Shown in pieces: positions 26,204-34,633 of a stretch of DNA of 64,000 bases (positions are counted from its first letter, which is position 1; each line of letters begins with the position of its first letter). This DNA is from Saprospiraceae bacterium (lineage in GTDB: Bacteria > Bacteroidota > Bacteroidia > Chitinophagales > Saprospiraceae), in contig JADJNW010000039.1 in assembly GCA_016714085.1 (NCBI GenBank), forward strand, positions 1-64,000. The letters run 5' to 3'. The notes under the pieces were generated by a model that was not told where the DNA came from, ran no database searches, and worked only from the letters and a program-made list of their open reading frames with translations. The position numbers were made by a program, and so were the translations under genes.

Positions 26204-28216
26204 TTATTTTCCAGCCTGAATTTCTGACCCGCCCACGATGTCAGAAAAATGTTTTTTCCCAAGTGCATAATATCGCCAGACGATGCTGCCTTTGAGCCGC
26301 CCATGCGTGTTTTCTTTACCGATACGCACCGCATCAATTCGTTGCTGCGTTGTTTTTCGCTTGTGCCAGGATTTTCCAAAATGGGGAAAGAACGTCCAAT
26401 GCGCTTTGATAATCGAGCGAATATGCTGGAATTTGCCTTCGGTGAGGAAGAGAATAGCTGCAAGCCCGTCTAAAATTAAACGCAAAGGCAACAGCCAAAG
26501 CAGTTTGCCTGCGGATTCATTCTTTACTAAGGTATAAAGACTATTGCGGAAGTTGAGATATGTTTTGAAAGGGGTATTATAAGATAAAGTGCCGCCACCA
26601 ACGTGATACACAACGGAAGTCGGTTCTGCGATGATTTTGTAACCGGCACGTTTCAAGCGCCAGCAAAGATCGATTTCTTCGAGATGCGCAAAATAATCGC
26701 CATCAAAACCGCCAATTTCCTGGAATAACTTCGCGCGGATGGCAAGCGCAGCGCCGCTGGCCCAGAATATTTCCTGTGCTTTGTCGTATTGCCCATTGTC
26801 TTTTTCGGTGACTGCAAAAATACGCCCGCGACAGAAAGGATAACCCAAAGCATCGATCCAACCGCCCGCTGCGCCCGCATATTCAAAATGATCCCTTTGC
26901 CCATCTGCCTTGATTTTGGGTTGTGCCGCTGCAATGGTCGCGTCTTTTTCGAGCGTAGCAATCAATGGCTTGAGCCAATCGGGCGTAACTTCTACATCGG
27001 AATTGAGGAGGACGAAATAATCCCATTCTTTGCTCAATTGTTTCAATGCCTGATTGTAGCCAGCCGCGAAGCCGAGGTTTTCTTTGATTTCGATGCGCCT
27101 TACATCGGGATAATATTTTTGCAAAAACGCGATGGAATCGTCGGTAGAACCATTGTCGGCTACAATTACTTCTGCTTCCGAGCTATTTTTTAAAACGCTG
27201 GGCAGGAATTGCGCCAAATATCTTTGACCATTATAATTCAAAATCACGACCGCAATATTGACATCGGCCCGAGGCGTTTGTTCAAGGCTTGCCAGAAGTA
27301 ATTGTGCTCTTTTGCGATCTTCGGCTAATTGTTTTTTAAGACCTTCTAAATCATCAAATTTTGTATCATAGCGAATAAAATCAACCAATTCCAGCTTTAA
27401 TTCATCGCCATAAATGGTTTGATTGAAATTAAAAATATTGACCTCGATGGTTCTGTTATTATATTTTTTTAAAGTCGGGCGCGAGCCAATGTACAACATA
27501 CCGCCATAGCGTTGCCCGTCGTGCGTGACTTGTACCGCGTAGATGCCATCGGGTGGAATGAGTTTTTCAGATTGAACAATTTCAATATTGGCAGTCGGAA
27601 AGCCAAGACTGGCGCCGATTTTCTGACCATGCACCACCGTACCGCTTAGCGTATAATAATGCCCCAGGAGTTTGCGTCCAACGCTCACGCGTCCGTCTTC
27701 CAAGGCTTTGCGAATTTTAGTAGAACTCACGGCGATATCATCGACTTCCTGCTGTTCGATTTCTATCACTTCAAAATTACTTTTGCTAGCGTACCATCGC
27801 AGGTAATTGATGTCGCCTTGCCGATTCAAACCGAAGCGATGATCGTAGCCAATGACAATGGAATGCGGATGGAATTTTTCAACCAGGAATTTTTCGATGT
27901 ATTCGTCGGCGCTGATTTGAGAGAATTCAATAGTGAAGGGTACAATCACTACATTATCAACGCCGTATTTCTCTAACAGGAAGATTTTTTCTTCGGTCGT
28001 GGTGAGCAATTTCAGCGTATCATCCTGCGGATAAATCACTTGTCGAGGATGCGGATGAAAAGTAATGACAACGCTTTCACCGCCAATCTTGCGCGCCAGC
28101 GCGTTGACTTGTTCGATAATTCGTTGATGTCCGCAGTGTACCCCATCGAAAGAGCCAATTGTAATAATGGCATTTTGAAATGTGGGGAGTTCATTCAGGT
28201 CTTTCAGAATTCTCAT
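26204..28216 (-). CDS. ribF: Fusion of riboflavin kinase/FAD synthetase with a GT2 glycosyltransferase
   Basis: A 670-residue protein. Residues 1-310 are a complete bifunctional RibF, which makes FMN from riboflavin and then FAD: the adenylyltransferase motif GSFDGVHCGHQRII (residues ~22-35), ISSTK-like VSSTKIRKAL (~167) and the kinase motif GFPTAN (~207). From residue ~318 a family 2 glycosyltransferase begins (VNIAVVILNYNGQRYL), with DNGSTDDS, nucleotide-sugar motif LLNSDVEVT, acceptor-site HLEEIDLCWRL and a hydrophobic segment near 590-610. There is no Met or stop at the junction (QTPRADVNIAVV), so it is a true in-frame fusion. mrp is divergent upstream. Domain calls are strong; why they are fused is unknown. 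Confidence 0.93.
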   Translation of the reverse strand: MRILKDLNELPTFQNAIITIGSFDGVHCGHQRIIEQVNALARKIGGESVVITFHPHPRQVIYPQDDTLKLLTTTEEKIFLLEKYGVDNVVIVPFTIEFSQISADEYIEKFLVEKFHPHSIVIGYDHRFGLNRQGDINYLRWYASKSNFEVIEIEQQEVDDIAVSSTKIRKALEDGRVSVGRKLLGHYYTLSGTVVHGQKIGASLGFPTANIEIVQSEKLIPPDGIYAVQVTHDGQRYGGMLYIGSRPTLKKYNNRTIEVNIFNFNQTIYGDELKLELVDFIRYDTKFDDLEGLKKQLAEDRKRAQLLLASLEQTPRADVNIAVVILNYNGQRYLAQFLPSVLKNSSEAEVIVADNGSTDDSIAFLQKYYPDVRRIEIKENLGFAAGYNQALKQLSKEWDYFVLLNSDVEVTPDWLKPLIATLEKDATIAAAQPKIKADGQRDHFEYAGAAGGWIDALGYPFCRGRIFAVTEKDNGQYDKAQEIFWASGAALAIRAKLFQEIGGFDGDYFAHLEEIDLCWRLKRAGYKIIAEPTSVVYHVGGGTLSYNTPFKTYLNFRNSLYTLVKNESAGKLLWLLPLRLILDGLAAILFLTEGKFQHIRSIIKAHWTFFPHFGKSWHKRKTTQQRIDAVRIGKENTHGRLKGSIVWRYYALGKKHFSDIVGGSEIQAGK

Positions 28217-28382
28217 GGCAGTGCAAAAGTAGGTAAAACCGCAAAATGTCCAAGGGTCTAAATCAAAATGTCGAGGGTTCTCCTAGAGTCCTGGACCTTC
28301 GGAATAAAACTCAAAATGTAAAGGAGAAACGCATAGTTTGTGCTTTTGAATACAGAAAACTGTTTTAAGCTGCGATTTGTTT

Positions 28383-28390
28383 GTATTTTT
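28383..28390 (+). promoter_or_regulatory. -7 promoter element of the mrp gene
   Basis: TATTTTTG, an exact TAnnTTTG match, 30 bases before the ATG. It probably drives the mrp, mntA, hepT, nifU-domain series. Confidence 0.5.
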
Positions 28391-28419
28391 GTAGATTAAG
28401 CAAGCATGATTTTTAGAAA

Positions 28420-29514
28420 ATGAGCATCGATAAAACCAAGATTGTAAAGGCTTTAACGCAAGTGATGGACCCGAATAGCGGGCAAGATATTATTACCATG
28501 AGCATGGTACGCGATTTGACGGTGGATGGCAATAATATTAATTTTGCTATCGAATTGCCTTCTTTGAATAGCGAGTATAAATCGGATTTGAATTTTGCCT
28601 GTATCGCAGCGGTGCAAGAAATTTATCCTGAAGCAAATGTGAACGTGCATATGATCGGGCGCACGCCGCAATCGCAGCAACCAACGAACCCTTTGGCGCA
28701 TATTAAAAATATTATTGCAGTAGCCTCTGGCAAAGGCGGCGTCGGAAAGTCAACGGTGGCGGTGAATCTGGCTTTGGGTTTGAAAGAGTTAGGCGCAAAA
28801 GTCGGCATTTTAGATGCGGATTTATATGGCCCTTCGATTCCGACGATGCTTGGTTTGCAAGGTCAGCGACCCAAAGTGCAAAACGTTTATAATCAACCTA
28901 AAATCCTGCCGCTCGAAGCTTATGGCGTGCCGGTCATTTCGATTGGTTTCATTGTAGAGCCGGAGCAGGCGGTGGTGCTGCGCGGGCCGCGTTTATCGGG
29001 CGTGATCAAACAGTTTTTCAATGATACAATTTGGCCGCCGCTGGATTATTTAATCGTAGATTTGCCGCCAGGTACGGGCGATATTCAATTGACGCTGGTG
29101 CAAACCGTGCCGGTAACAGGCGCTGTGATGGTCACAACGCCGCAGGAAGTGGCGGTGGTGGACGCGGTGAAAGCGATGAATATGTTTTTATTACCTTCGG
29201 TGAATGTGCCAATTCTGGGCGTGGTGGAAAATATGTCGTGGTTTACACCCAAGGAACTACCCGATCATAAATATTTGTTGTTCGGCGAAGGCGGCGGTAA
29301 AAAATTAGCGAGAATGGCGCAGTCGGTGTTGCTGGGGCAAGTGCCGATTGTACAGGGCATCCGCGAAGGCGGCGATGCAGGCAAACCGGCAGTTTTGAGT
29401 GAAGAAATGATTACAAAAGAGGCGTTTATGAATATTGCACAAAATGCGGCGCGTCAGGTCGCTATTCGCAATGAAATGCTTGAACCGACGCAAGTTGTAA
29501 AGATGATGCAATGA
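28420..29514 (+). CDS. mrp: Mrp/NBP35 family ATP-binding Fe-S carrier
   Basis: A 364-residue P-loop ATPase that carries iron-sulfur clusters to apoproteins. Residues 1-85 form the MIP18-like (DUF59) N-terminal domain. The deviant Walker A is VASGKGGVGKSTVAVNLAL near residue 105, followed by LDADLYGPSIPTMLG and DLPPGTGDIQLT. The C-terminal CxxC seen in many Mrp proteins is absent (ENMSWFTPKELPDHKY), as is common in Bacteroidota. Its natural partner, a NifU C-terminal-domain gene, lies 678 bases downstream, separated by a toxin-antitoxin pair. Cytoplasmic. Firm assignment. Confidence 0.95.
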   Translation: MSIDKTKIVKALTQVMDPNSGQDIITMSMVRDLTVDGNNINFAIELPSLNSEYKSDLNFACIAAVQEIYPEANVNVHMIGRTPQSQQPTNPLAHIKNIIAVASGKGGVGKSTVAVNLALGLKELGAKVGILDADLYGPSIPTMLGLQGQRPKVQNVYNQPKILPLEAYGVPVISIGFIVEPEQAVVLRGPRLSGVIKQFFNDTIWPPLDYLIVDLPPGTGDIQLTLVQTVPVTGAVMVTTPQEVAVVDAVKAMNMFLLPSVNVPILGVVENMSWFTPKELPDHKYLLFGEGGGKKLARMAQSVLLGQVPIVQGIREGGDAGKPAVLSEEMITKEAFMNIAQNAARQVAIRNEMLEPTQVVKMMQ

Positions 29515-29547
29515 TATAATGCTTTAATAAATAAGTGAATAAATATC

Positions 29548-29856
29548 ATGTTGGATAAAGCGGTTATAAAAGAACGTATCAATCAGCATAAGTCTCATAT
29601 AAAAGAGCTGGGAATAGATTTCATTGGGCTTTTTGGTTCTTACGTACGTGACGAACAGCAAGAGGGCAGCGATATTGATTTATTAATTTCATTTGAAAAG
29701 GATAAAGAAACTTTTAATAATTTTATGGCAATATGCTATCTTTTAGAAGAAATTTTTGAAGGAGAGCGAGTGGAAGTGGTAACTAAAAATGGATTAAGTC
29801 CTTACATTGGTCCAAAAATTTTAAACGAAGTGGAGTATGTCCAAATTGCCGCTTGA
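29548..29856 (+). CDS. mntA: MntA-type nucleotidyltransferase antitoxin
   Basis: A 102-residue minimal nucleotidyltransferase. The active-site signature IGLFGSYVRDEQQEGSDIDLLISF (Gly-Ser and the Asp-x-Asp pair) lies at residues 24-48. In characterised HepT/MntA pairs the MNT protein adds AMP groups to a Tyr of the HEPN toxin and so inactivates it. The hepT gene overlaps its 3' end by 20 bases, implying coupled translation. The pair interrupts the mrp/nifU-domain series and is probably a later insertion. Confidence 0.9.
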   Translation: MLDKAVIKERINQHKSHIKELGIDFIGLFGSYVRDEQQEGSDIDLLISFEKDKETFNNFMAICYLLEEIFEGERVEVVTKNGLSPYIGPKILNEVEYVQIAA

Positions 29857-30181
29857 TTATTTATATCATATATTGGATGAATGTAATTATATCGTTTCTG
29901 TTATTACGGAAGAAACTACTAAAAATGAATTACTCGACGATGAAACACTGAAGCGGGCTATTGTTAGGAGCCTTGAAATCATTGGTGAAGCGGCGAAAAA
30001 AATACCAGCTGATTTTAAAATAAACAGAGCCGAGATACCTTGGCGAAATATGGCTGGAATGAGAGATAAATTAATACATGATTACATGGGCGTGAACTAT
30101 TCTATTGTGTGGGATGTAGTCAGAAATATTATTCCTGTATTAAAAGAACAGATTGAAACTGTAATAAAAAGAGAGCAATAA
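29837..30181 (+). CDS. hepT: HepT-type HEPN ribonuclease toxin (DUF86)
   Basis: A 114-residue all-helical HEPN protein. The Rx4-6H catalytic motif is RDKLIHDY at residues ~79-86; its Tyr is the residue AMPylated by MntA in studied systems. IVRSLEIIGEAAKKIP is the usual DUF86 helix 2. The toxin cleaves RNA as a dimer. Start ATG 29837 lies inside the mntA 3' end. The motif is complete, so the toxin should be active unless held by its partner. Confidence 0.92.
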   Translation: MSKLPLDYLYHILDECNYIVSVITEETTKNELLDDETLKRAIVRSLEIIGEAAKKIPADFKINRAEIPWRNMAGMRDKLIHDYMGVNYSIVWDVVRNIIPVLKEQIETVIKREQ

Positions 30182-30192
30182 ATAACAATAAA

Positions 30193-30453
30193 ATGTCTTT
30201 AACAGAAAAACAAATCTTGCTTCAACGGATCGATACGGCGCTGGATGACGTGCGTCCGCACCTGGCGGTAGATGGCGGCAACGTGGAAGTAGTGGACGTG
30301 ACCGATGCGAAAGTGGTCAAAATCAAGTGGTTAGGCGCTTGCGAGGGCTGTAGTATGACTTCCATGACCATGCGTGCAGGCATCGAGCAGGCGATTATCA
30401 GTCGTTTGCCGGAGATCACAGGCGTGATGGCAGTAAACGGTGTCGAAGCTTAA
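30193..30453 (+). CDS. NifU C-terminal-domain protein (Fe-S scaffold)
   Basis: An 86-residue protein consisting only of the NifU C-terminal domain. VRPHLAVDGGNVEVVDV and the cluster-binding CxxC in GACEGCSMTSMTMRAGIEQAI (residues ~52-55) are both present. It would assemble or carry a [4Fe-4S] cluster between monomers. Such genes are often next to mrp in Bacteroidota, so the mntA/hepT pair between them appears inserted. ATG 30193 is 11 bases after hepT. Confidence 0.93.
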   Translation: MSLTEKQILLQRIDTALDDVRPHLAVDGGNVEVVDVTDAKVVKIKWLGACEGCSMTSMTMRAGIEQAIISRLPEITGVMAVNGVEA

Positions 30454-30471
30454 TATCTGAAGCAATAGTCT

Positions 30472-30998
30472 ATGGAGACCTTCAAATCTTTCCTCGGCGG
30501 CATTGCAGCAACCGTGATCGGCGGCTTGCTGGTTTTTTATATTTTACAACGTCAAGGCTTTTTTGATAAGGATGAAACCCCTGTGGTTATTGAGGAAGCG
30601 CCCAAAACAGAAGTAGAAGAAGCGGCACGTTTTTCTTTTTACAATCCAAAATTGCGTTTTTACGAAACCGCTGATACCAGCATTGACCAGGAGGACCGCG
30701 TATATCAAGACAGCTTTTCGCAAAAGGACACTCGTTATATCAATTGGGAATTGGAAATACAATACGGCAAAGCCGATATCCGCCGCCCGTTTCATATTCT
30801 GGCGATTTACACCCAGTCTAATGGGGAGGAGTTAGTCGCTTAACACTTGATACCTATGCCGATAAAGATTGGGATAACTCTTTTCACAACTGGGGTTGGG
30901 GCTGGACCGAGCCTGGCAATTGGGCGAAAGATACTTATACCGTAGCGCTATTTATTGGTGGGAATGAGATTATAAAGAAATCATTTGTAGTTTATTAA
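30472..30998 (+). CDS. Membrane-anchored protein of unknown function, one frameshift
   Basis: A ~175-residue protein. Residues 8-26 (GGIAATVIGGLLVFYILQR) are one membrane anchor, followed by an acidic linker and a beta-rich domain. The first frame stops at 30843 after NGEELVA. One base inserted at ~30832 gives NGEELSRLTLDTYADKDWDNSFHNWGWGWTEPGNWAKDTYTVALFIGGNEIIKKSFVVY, ending 30998. Trp-rich WGWGWTEPGNW and the closing strand look like a beta-sandwich surface or ligand-binding domain. I do not recognise a named family. It follows the NifU-domain gene by 18 bases. Confidence 0.65.
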
Positions 30999-31069
30999 AA
31001 TTTTATAACTATATAAAAATAAATAAAATAATTGATAAGAATCAATCTTCCAATCCTTATTTATTACAC

Positions 31070-31891
31070 ATGACCCGACACGAACTCTTCGCTCAAATCC
31101 AGCAAAAACAATCATACCTCTGCATTGGTTTGGACTCGGATATTACAAAAATTCCAAAACATTTACTCGAATATGATGACCCTATTTATGAATTTAATAA
31201 GCAAATCATAGATGCAACTAAAGATTTATGTGTAGCATATAAGCCCAATCTTGCATTTTATGAAGCGGAAGGCTTGAAAGGCTGGCAAGCATTGGAAAAA
31301 ACGATTCATTATATCCCGGAAGAGCATTTTATTATAGCAGACGCTAAACGCGGTGATATCGGAAATACGTCGAAGTTATATGCAAAAGCTTTTTTTAATA
31401 CACTAAATGCTGATGCAGTGACGGTTGCGCCTTATATGGGCGAGGATTCTGTAACGCCATTCCTGGGATTTCCTGGAAAATGGGTCATTCTGCTGGCTTT
31501 AACTTCTAATCCCGGGAGTAAAAATTTTCAATTTTTATATCAAGAAAATGGACAATCATTATACGAAAATGTAATAAATACCGCCATAAAATGGGGCACA
31601 CCCGATGAAATGATGTTCGTGGTTGGTGCGACACATCCTGAAAAATTCCAGGAAATACGGGCGCTTGCGCCGGATTATTTTTTCCTGGTGCCGGGGGTAG
31701 GTGCGCAGGGCGGCGAACTCAAAGAAATCAGTAAATACGGCATGAATGAGCATTGCGGCTTGCTTGTGAATTCCTCACGGAGCATCATTTTTGCGAGCGA
31801 TGGTGAAGATTTTGCAGAGAAAGCCCACGCAGCAGCTTTAGAGATTCAGCAAGAAATGGCGGAAATTTTGAAAAATAAATTCCCATCTTAG
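31070..31891 (+). CDS. pyrF: Orotidine 5'-phosphate decarboxylase
   Basis: The 273-residue last enzyme of UMP synthesis, converting OMP to UMP and CO2. It is of the longer (type 2) bacterial class. The catalytic Asp-x-Lys-x-x-Asp lies in FIIADAKRGDIGNTS near residue 90. CIGLDSDITKIP at the N-terminus and FLVPGVGAQGGEL near 205, the phosphate-gripping part, are intact. Cytoplasmic TIM barrel. The 3' end overlaps the convergent dihydrofolate-reductase-like gene by four bases. Confidence 0.95.
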   Translation: MTRHELFAQIQQKQSYLCIGLDSDITKIPKHLLEYDDPIYEFNKQIIDATKDLCVAYKPNLAFYEAEGLKGWQALEKTIHYIPEEHFIIADAKRGDIGNTSKLYAKAFFNTLNADAVTVAPYMGEDSVTPFLGFPGKWVILLALTSNPGSKNFQFLYQENGQSLYENVINTAIKWGTPDEMMFVVGATHPEKFQEIRALAPDYFFLVPGVGAQGGELKEISKYGMNEHCGLLVNSSRSIIFASDGEDFAEKAHAAALEIQQEMAEILKNKFPS

Positions 31892-32418
31892 CCCAATTTG
31901 TAGCTCATTTGCACCATACCGCTTGGAAATGCCTGGGAATGAATCAATTGAAAAACGCTTTCTTTAGCGCCCGGTGTAAAGAGTGGGATGCCCTCGCCTA
32001 ATATTATTGGCACGATTGTAATAATCATTTCGTCAATCAAATCAGCGTTGAGTAAAACGGTATTCAATTGCCCGCCACCAATGAGCCAGATGTCTTTGCC
32101 GGCTTGATGTTTTAAATCTTGGATAAAAGAAATTACATCTTTATTTATAAATTTTACAAACGCTGCTTCTTTTATATCATGTTGCTGCGTAAAAACGTAA
32201 TTTACTTTATCAGGATAAGGAAAAGGAATATCAAAACCGAGGATTTCTTTATAAGTATTATTACCCATTAATGTAGTATCGATCGTAGCCAGAAAATCTT
32301 TATATCCATAATCATTGCCATCAGGATTGGGGAAAGATTCGAGCCAATCCACGCTGCCATTGGGTCGAGCAATGTAATTATCGAGGCTAGTAGCGATGTA
32401 AAGTTTTATATGGCGCAT
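31888..32418 (-). CDS. Dihydrofolate reductase family protein (RibD C-terminal type)
   Basis: A 176-residue protein with the RibD C-terminal/dihydrofolate reductase fold. MRHIKLYIATSLDNYIARPNGSVDWLE is the usual start, TTLMGNNTYKEIL matches the cofactor-binding T-x-M-G-R/N-x-T-Y motif, and IWLIGGGQLNTVLLNADLIDEMIITIVPIILGEG is the C-terminal signature. It probably reduces a small substrate with NADPH, but not necessarily folate. It converges on pyrF with a four-base overlap and follows the FkbM gene by ten bases. Substrate unknown. Confidence 0.9.
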   Translation of the reverse strand: MRHIKLYIATSLDNYIARPNGSVDWLESFPNPDGNDYGYKDFLATIDTTLMGNNTYKEILGFDIPFPYPDKVNYVFTQQHDIKEAAFVKFINKDVISFIQDLKHQAGKDIWLIGGGQLNTVLLNADLIDEMIITIVPIILGEGIPLFTPGAKESVFQLIHSQAFPSGMVQMSYKLG

Positions 32419-32428
32419 TGGTTTAATA

Positions 32429-33340
32429 TTATCTGGTAGCCCTGATTAAACCTCTCCTGAAATAAGGGGGTTGCAATGGTTCACCATAAATAAAAAGCAT
32501 ATAATTTTTAGAAGTTGTAATATCAAATCCCTTTTGGATTAATAAATCAGAAAATTCTTGCTCGTCTTGTTGTTGATGATAGGTACAAAGCGCTAATTTT
32601 AAAGGCATATTAGAAGATAATAATTCATCAAAACCTTTTAATAGCGGGCGTTCTGCGCCATCCACATCAATTTTTATAAAATCGAAATTACCTTTATTTG
32701 CAAAAAAATCATCCAATGTTACATTTTTATCATTATTTATATCCGATACAAATTTATTAATGATATTTACTTTTTCTTTCCAGGGCGCAAAAGTCGCTTC
32801 CAATGCTTCTATCCATTCCGTATCGGTCTCAAATAAATAAATGGCTTTAGCTTTTTCTACAACCGATAAAGAAAAATTGCCTTCTGCTGCGCCAACATCT
32901 GCAACAATATCATTATCAGTTACATAAAAATTATCCGTCAAGTACCGATGCGGCGATTCTATATCCTGCTCCATTTGTAAAAAATAATAACTTTTTTTAA
33001 TTTCCTTTTCCGACCAGCTTCGTTTAAAATATAAACGTTTTTCATCTAATATAACATAACTCAACCCCAGTTTTTTATCAAAAAAAACTTTTATATCCTG
33101 TGGGTTATATTTTTTTGCAAAAGGGTAAGGAAATACCGAAATACCATTTTTTTTAATAAAATCTAATGCTATTGTTTGCTCTTTATTTATTACGTTTTCA
33201 GGTAAAGAAGCATAATAACTCAGAATATTTTTCTTGAGTTTATTTAGTCGATAAGCATTTTTAACTACCCATATCTTTTCGCCGATAAATTTTGGCAGAA
33301 TATTCACTTTTGTTGCGCTCATTTTATTATCAGGATTCAA
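32429..33340 (-). CDS. FkbM family methyltransferase
   Basis: A 303-residue SAM-dependent methyltransferase. The glycine-rich SAM loop is DIVADVGAAEGNFSLSVVEKA near residue 135, the acidic end of strand 2 is IYLFETDTEWIEAL, and FDFIKIDVDGAERPLLKG near 220 is the FkbM signature. These enzymes usually O-methylate sugars or polyketides. A divergent glycosyltransferase 124 bases away supports a role in surface polysaccharide. The N-terminal 100 residues are a poorly conserved extension. Base composition is A/T-rich relative to neighbours. Confidence 0.88.
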   Translation of the reverse strand: MNPDNKMSATKVNILPKFIGEKIWVVKNAYRLNKLKKNILSYYASLPENVINKEQTIALDFIKKNGISVFPYPFAKKYNPQDIKVFFDKKLGLSYVILDEKRLYFKRSWSEKEIKKSYYFLQMEQDIESPHRYLTDNFYVTDNDIVADVGAAEGNFSLSVVEKAKAIYLFETDTEWIEALEATFAPWKEKVNIINKFVSDINNDKNVTLDDFFANKGNFDFIKIDVDGAERPLLKGFDELLSSNMPLKLALCTYHQQQDEQEFSDLLIQKGFDITTSKNYMLFIYGEPLQPPYFRRGLIRATR

Positions 33341-33421
33341 AATTCAATAATTATATAAAAACTACATATATACGTAAAAATAATTTCACCTGCACCGCTA
33401 TCATAAGTCGCTCAAAATTAG

Positions 33422-33429
33422 TAGCTTTG
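33422..33429 (+). promoter_or_regulatory. -7 promoter element of the GT2 gene
   Basis: TAGCTTTG matches TAnnTTTG, 35 bases before the ATG at 33465. Confidence 0.45.
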
Positions 33430-33464
33430 TATAGGCGCACCCGCATTATACTCGTGCGTAATAT

Positions 33465-34451
33465 ATGAACTACACTCCAGTTGTCGTATCTATTGTAGTG
33501 CCTAATTACAACCACGCTGCGTACCTCCGTCAGCGCTTGGATAGTATTTTGAATCAAACATTCCAGGATTTTGAACTGATCCTGCTGGATGACCAATCCA
33601 CAGATAATAGTGTCGAAATTTTACAACACTATGTCGAGCATTACAGCGACAAGATTACACATTTTATTATTAATGACGAAAACAGTGGCAATCCTTTTGT
33701 ACAATGGAAAAAAGGAATTGAGTTGGCGCGGGGAGAATTTATCTGGATCGCGGAAAGTGATGATTTTTGTGAGCCGAATTTGTTGGAAGCTTTACTGAAA
33801 GCTATCAAAGACAAGCCTCAAATCAACGTGGCAGCAGCAAATTTGATACAAGTGGATGCTTTTGGGACGCAATTATCCAATCGAACCCGTTACTCCGATA
33901 CGGTTTTTTCTGGTGAAAAAGCGCTTACTAAACACTTTACTTTTGGCACTTATCTTTGGAATGCAAGCGCGGTATTATTTCGGAAATCTACTACTCAAAA
34001 CGTTGATTGGGAGCAAGTTACAAATATGAAATTTTGTGGTGATTGGCTATTCTGGAGTATGCTGATCGAAAAAGGGGGCTTGGCTACGGTTGGCAAATAT
34101 CTTTCTTATTTTCGAGTACATGATCGCAGTGTGAGTAGCCAGATTGCTTCGCAATATCGCACCTTCACGGAGGGGTTGGAAATTGTGCAATGGATTTTAA
34201 AGCGCTTTAAATTACCTTTAGAAAACAGAATATTAGCGTGTTACGCATGGTTAAAAAAACTAAAGTATAGCCAGATTGATGCTGTCACAAAAAAAGAATT
34301 CGAAACCAAAATAAAAAATATTTTTCCAATTGCTTACCCCATTTTATTGGAATATGCGCTTCATTTGCAAGGGATTAAAACTTATTTACTTTCCAAAAAT
34401 AAGCCTACAAAACCATCCGGGTCAAAACTTGAACCAAGCAAAGTCAAATGA
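33465..34451 (+). CDS. Family 2 glycosyltransferase
   Basis: A 328-residue GT-A fold glycosyltransferase. VVSIVVPNYNHAAYLRQRLDSILNQTFQDFELILLDDQSTDNS is the donor-binding N-terminus. GEFIWIAESDDFCEPNLLEAL contains the metal-binding region, and FRKSTTQNVDW with WLFWSMLIEKGG is the acceptor side. It would add a sugar from a nucleotide donor to a surface glycan. There is no membrane segment. The last 60 residues are basic and poorly conserved. The FkbM methyltransferase is divergent upstream. Confidence 0.92.
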   Translation: MNYTPVVVSIVVPNYNHAAYLRQRLDSILNQTFQDFELILLDDQSTDNSVEILQHYVEHYSDKITHFIINDENSGNPFVQWKKGIELARGEFIWIAESDDFCEPNLLEALLKAIKDKPQINVAAANLIQVDAFGTQLSNRTRYSDTVFSGEKALTKHFTFGTYLWNASAVLFRKSTTQNVDWEQVTNMKFCGDWLFWSMLIEKGGLATVGKYLSYFRVHDRSVSSQIASQYRTFTEGLEIVQWILKRFKLPLENRILACYAWLKKLKYSQIDAVTKKEFETKIKNIFPIAYPILLEYALHLQGIKTYLLSKNKPTKPSGSKLEPSKVK

Positions 34452-34633
34452 TTTAAAATAGGTAATTTTTCTTTTAATAATTTGATAATCATATTTTTAC
34501 AAATGAAATTATGCTTTATTTGTTGAGCAAAAGACACTTGTAAATGATTTCTATTGCTGCCAAATTTTTCAAAACGCCCGGCAAAAGCTATATTTATCCT
34601 TGCTATCTAAACCAGTTTAAAATATTATAATGT

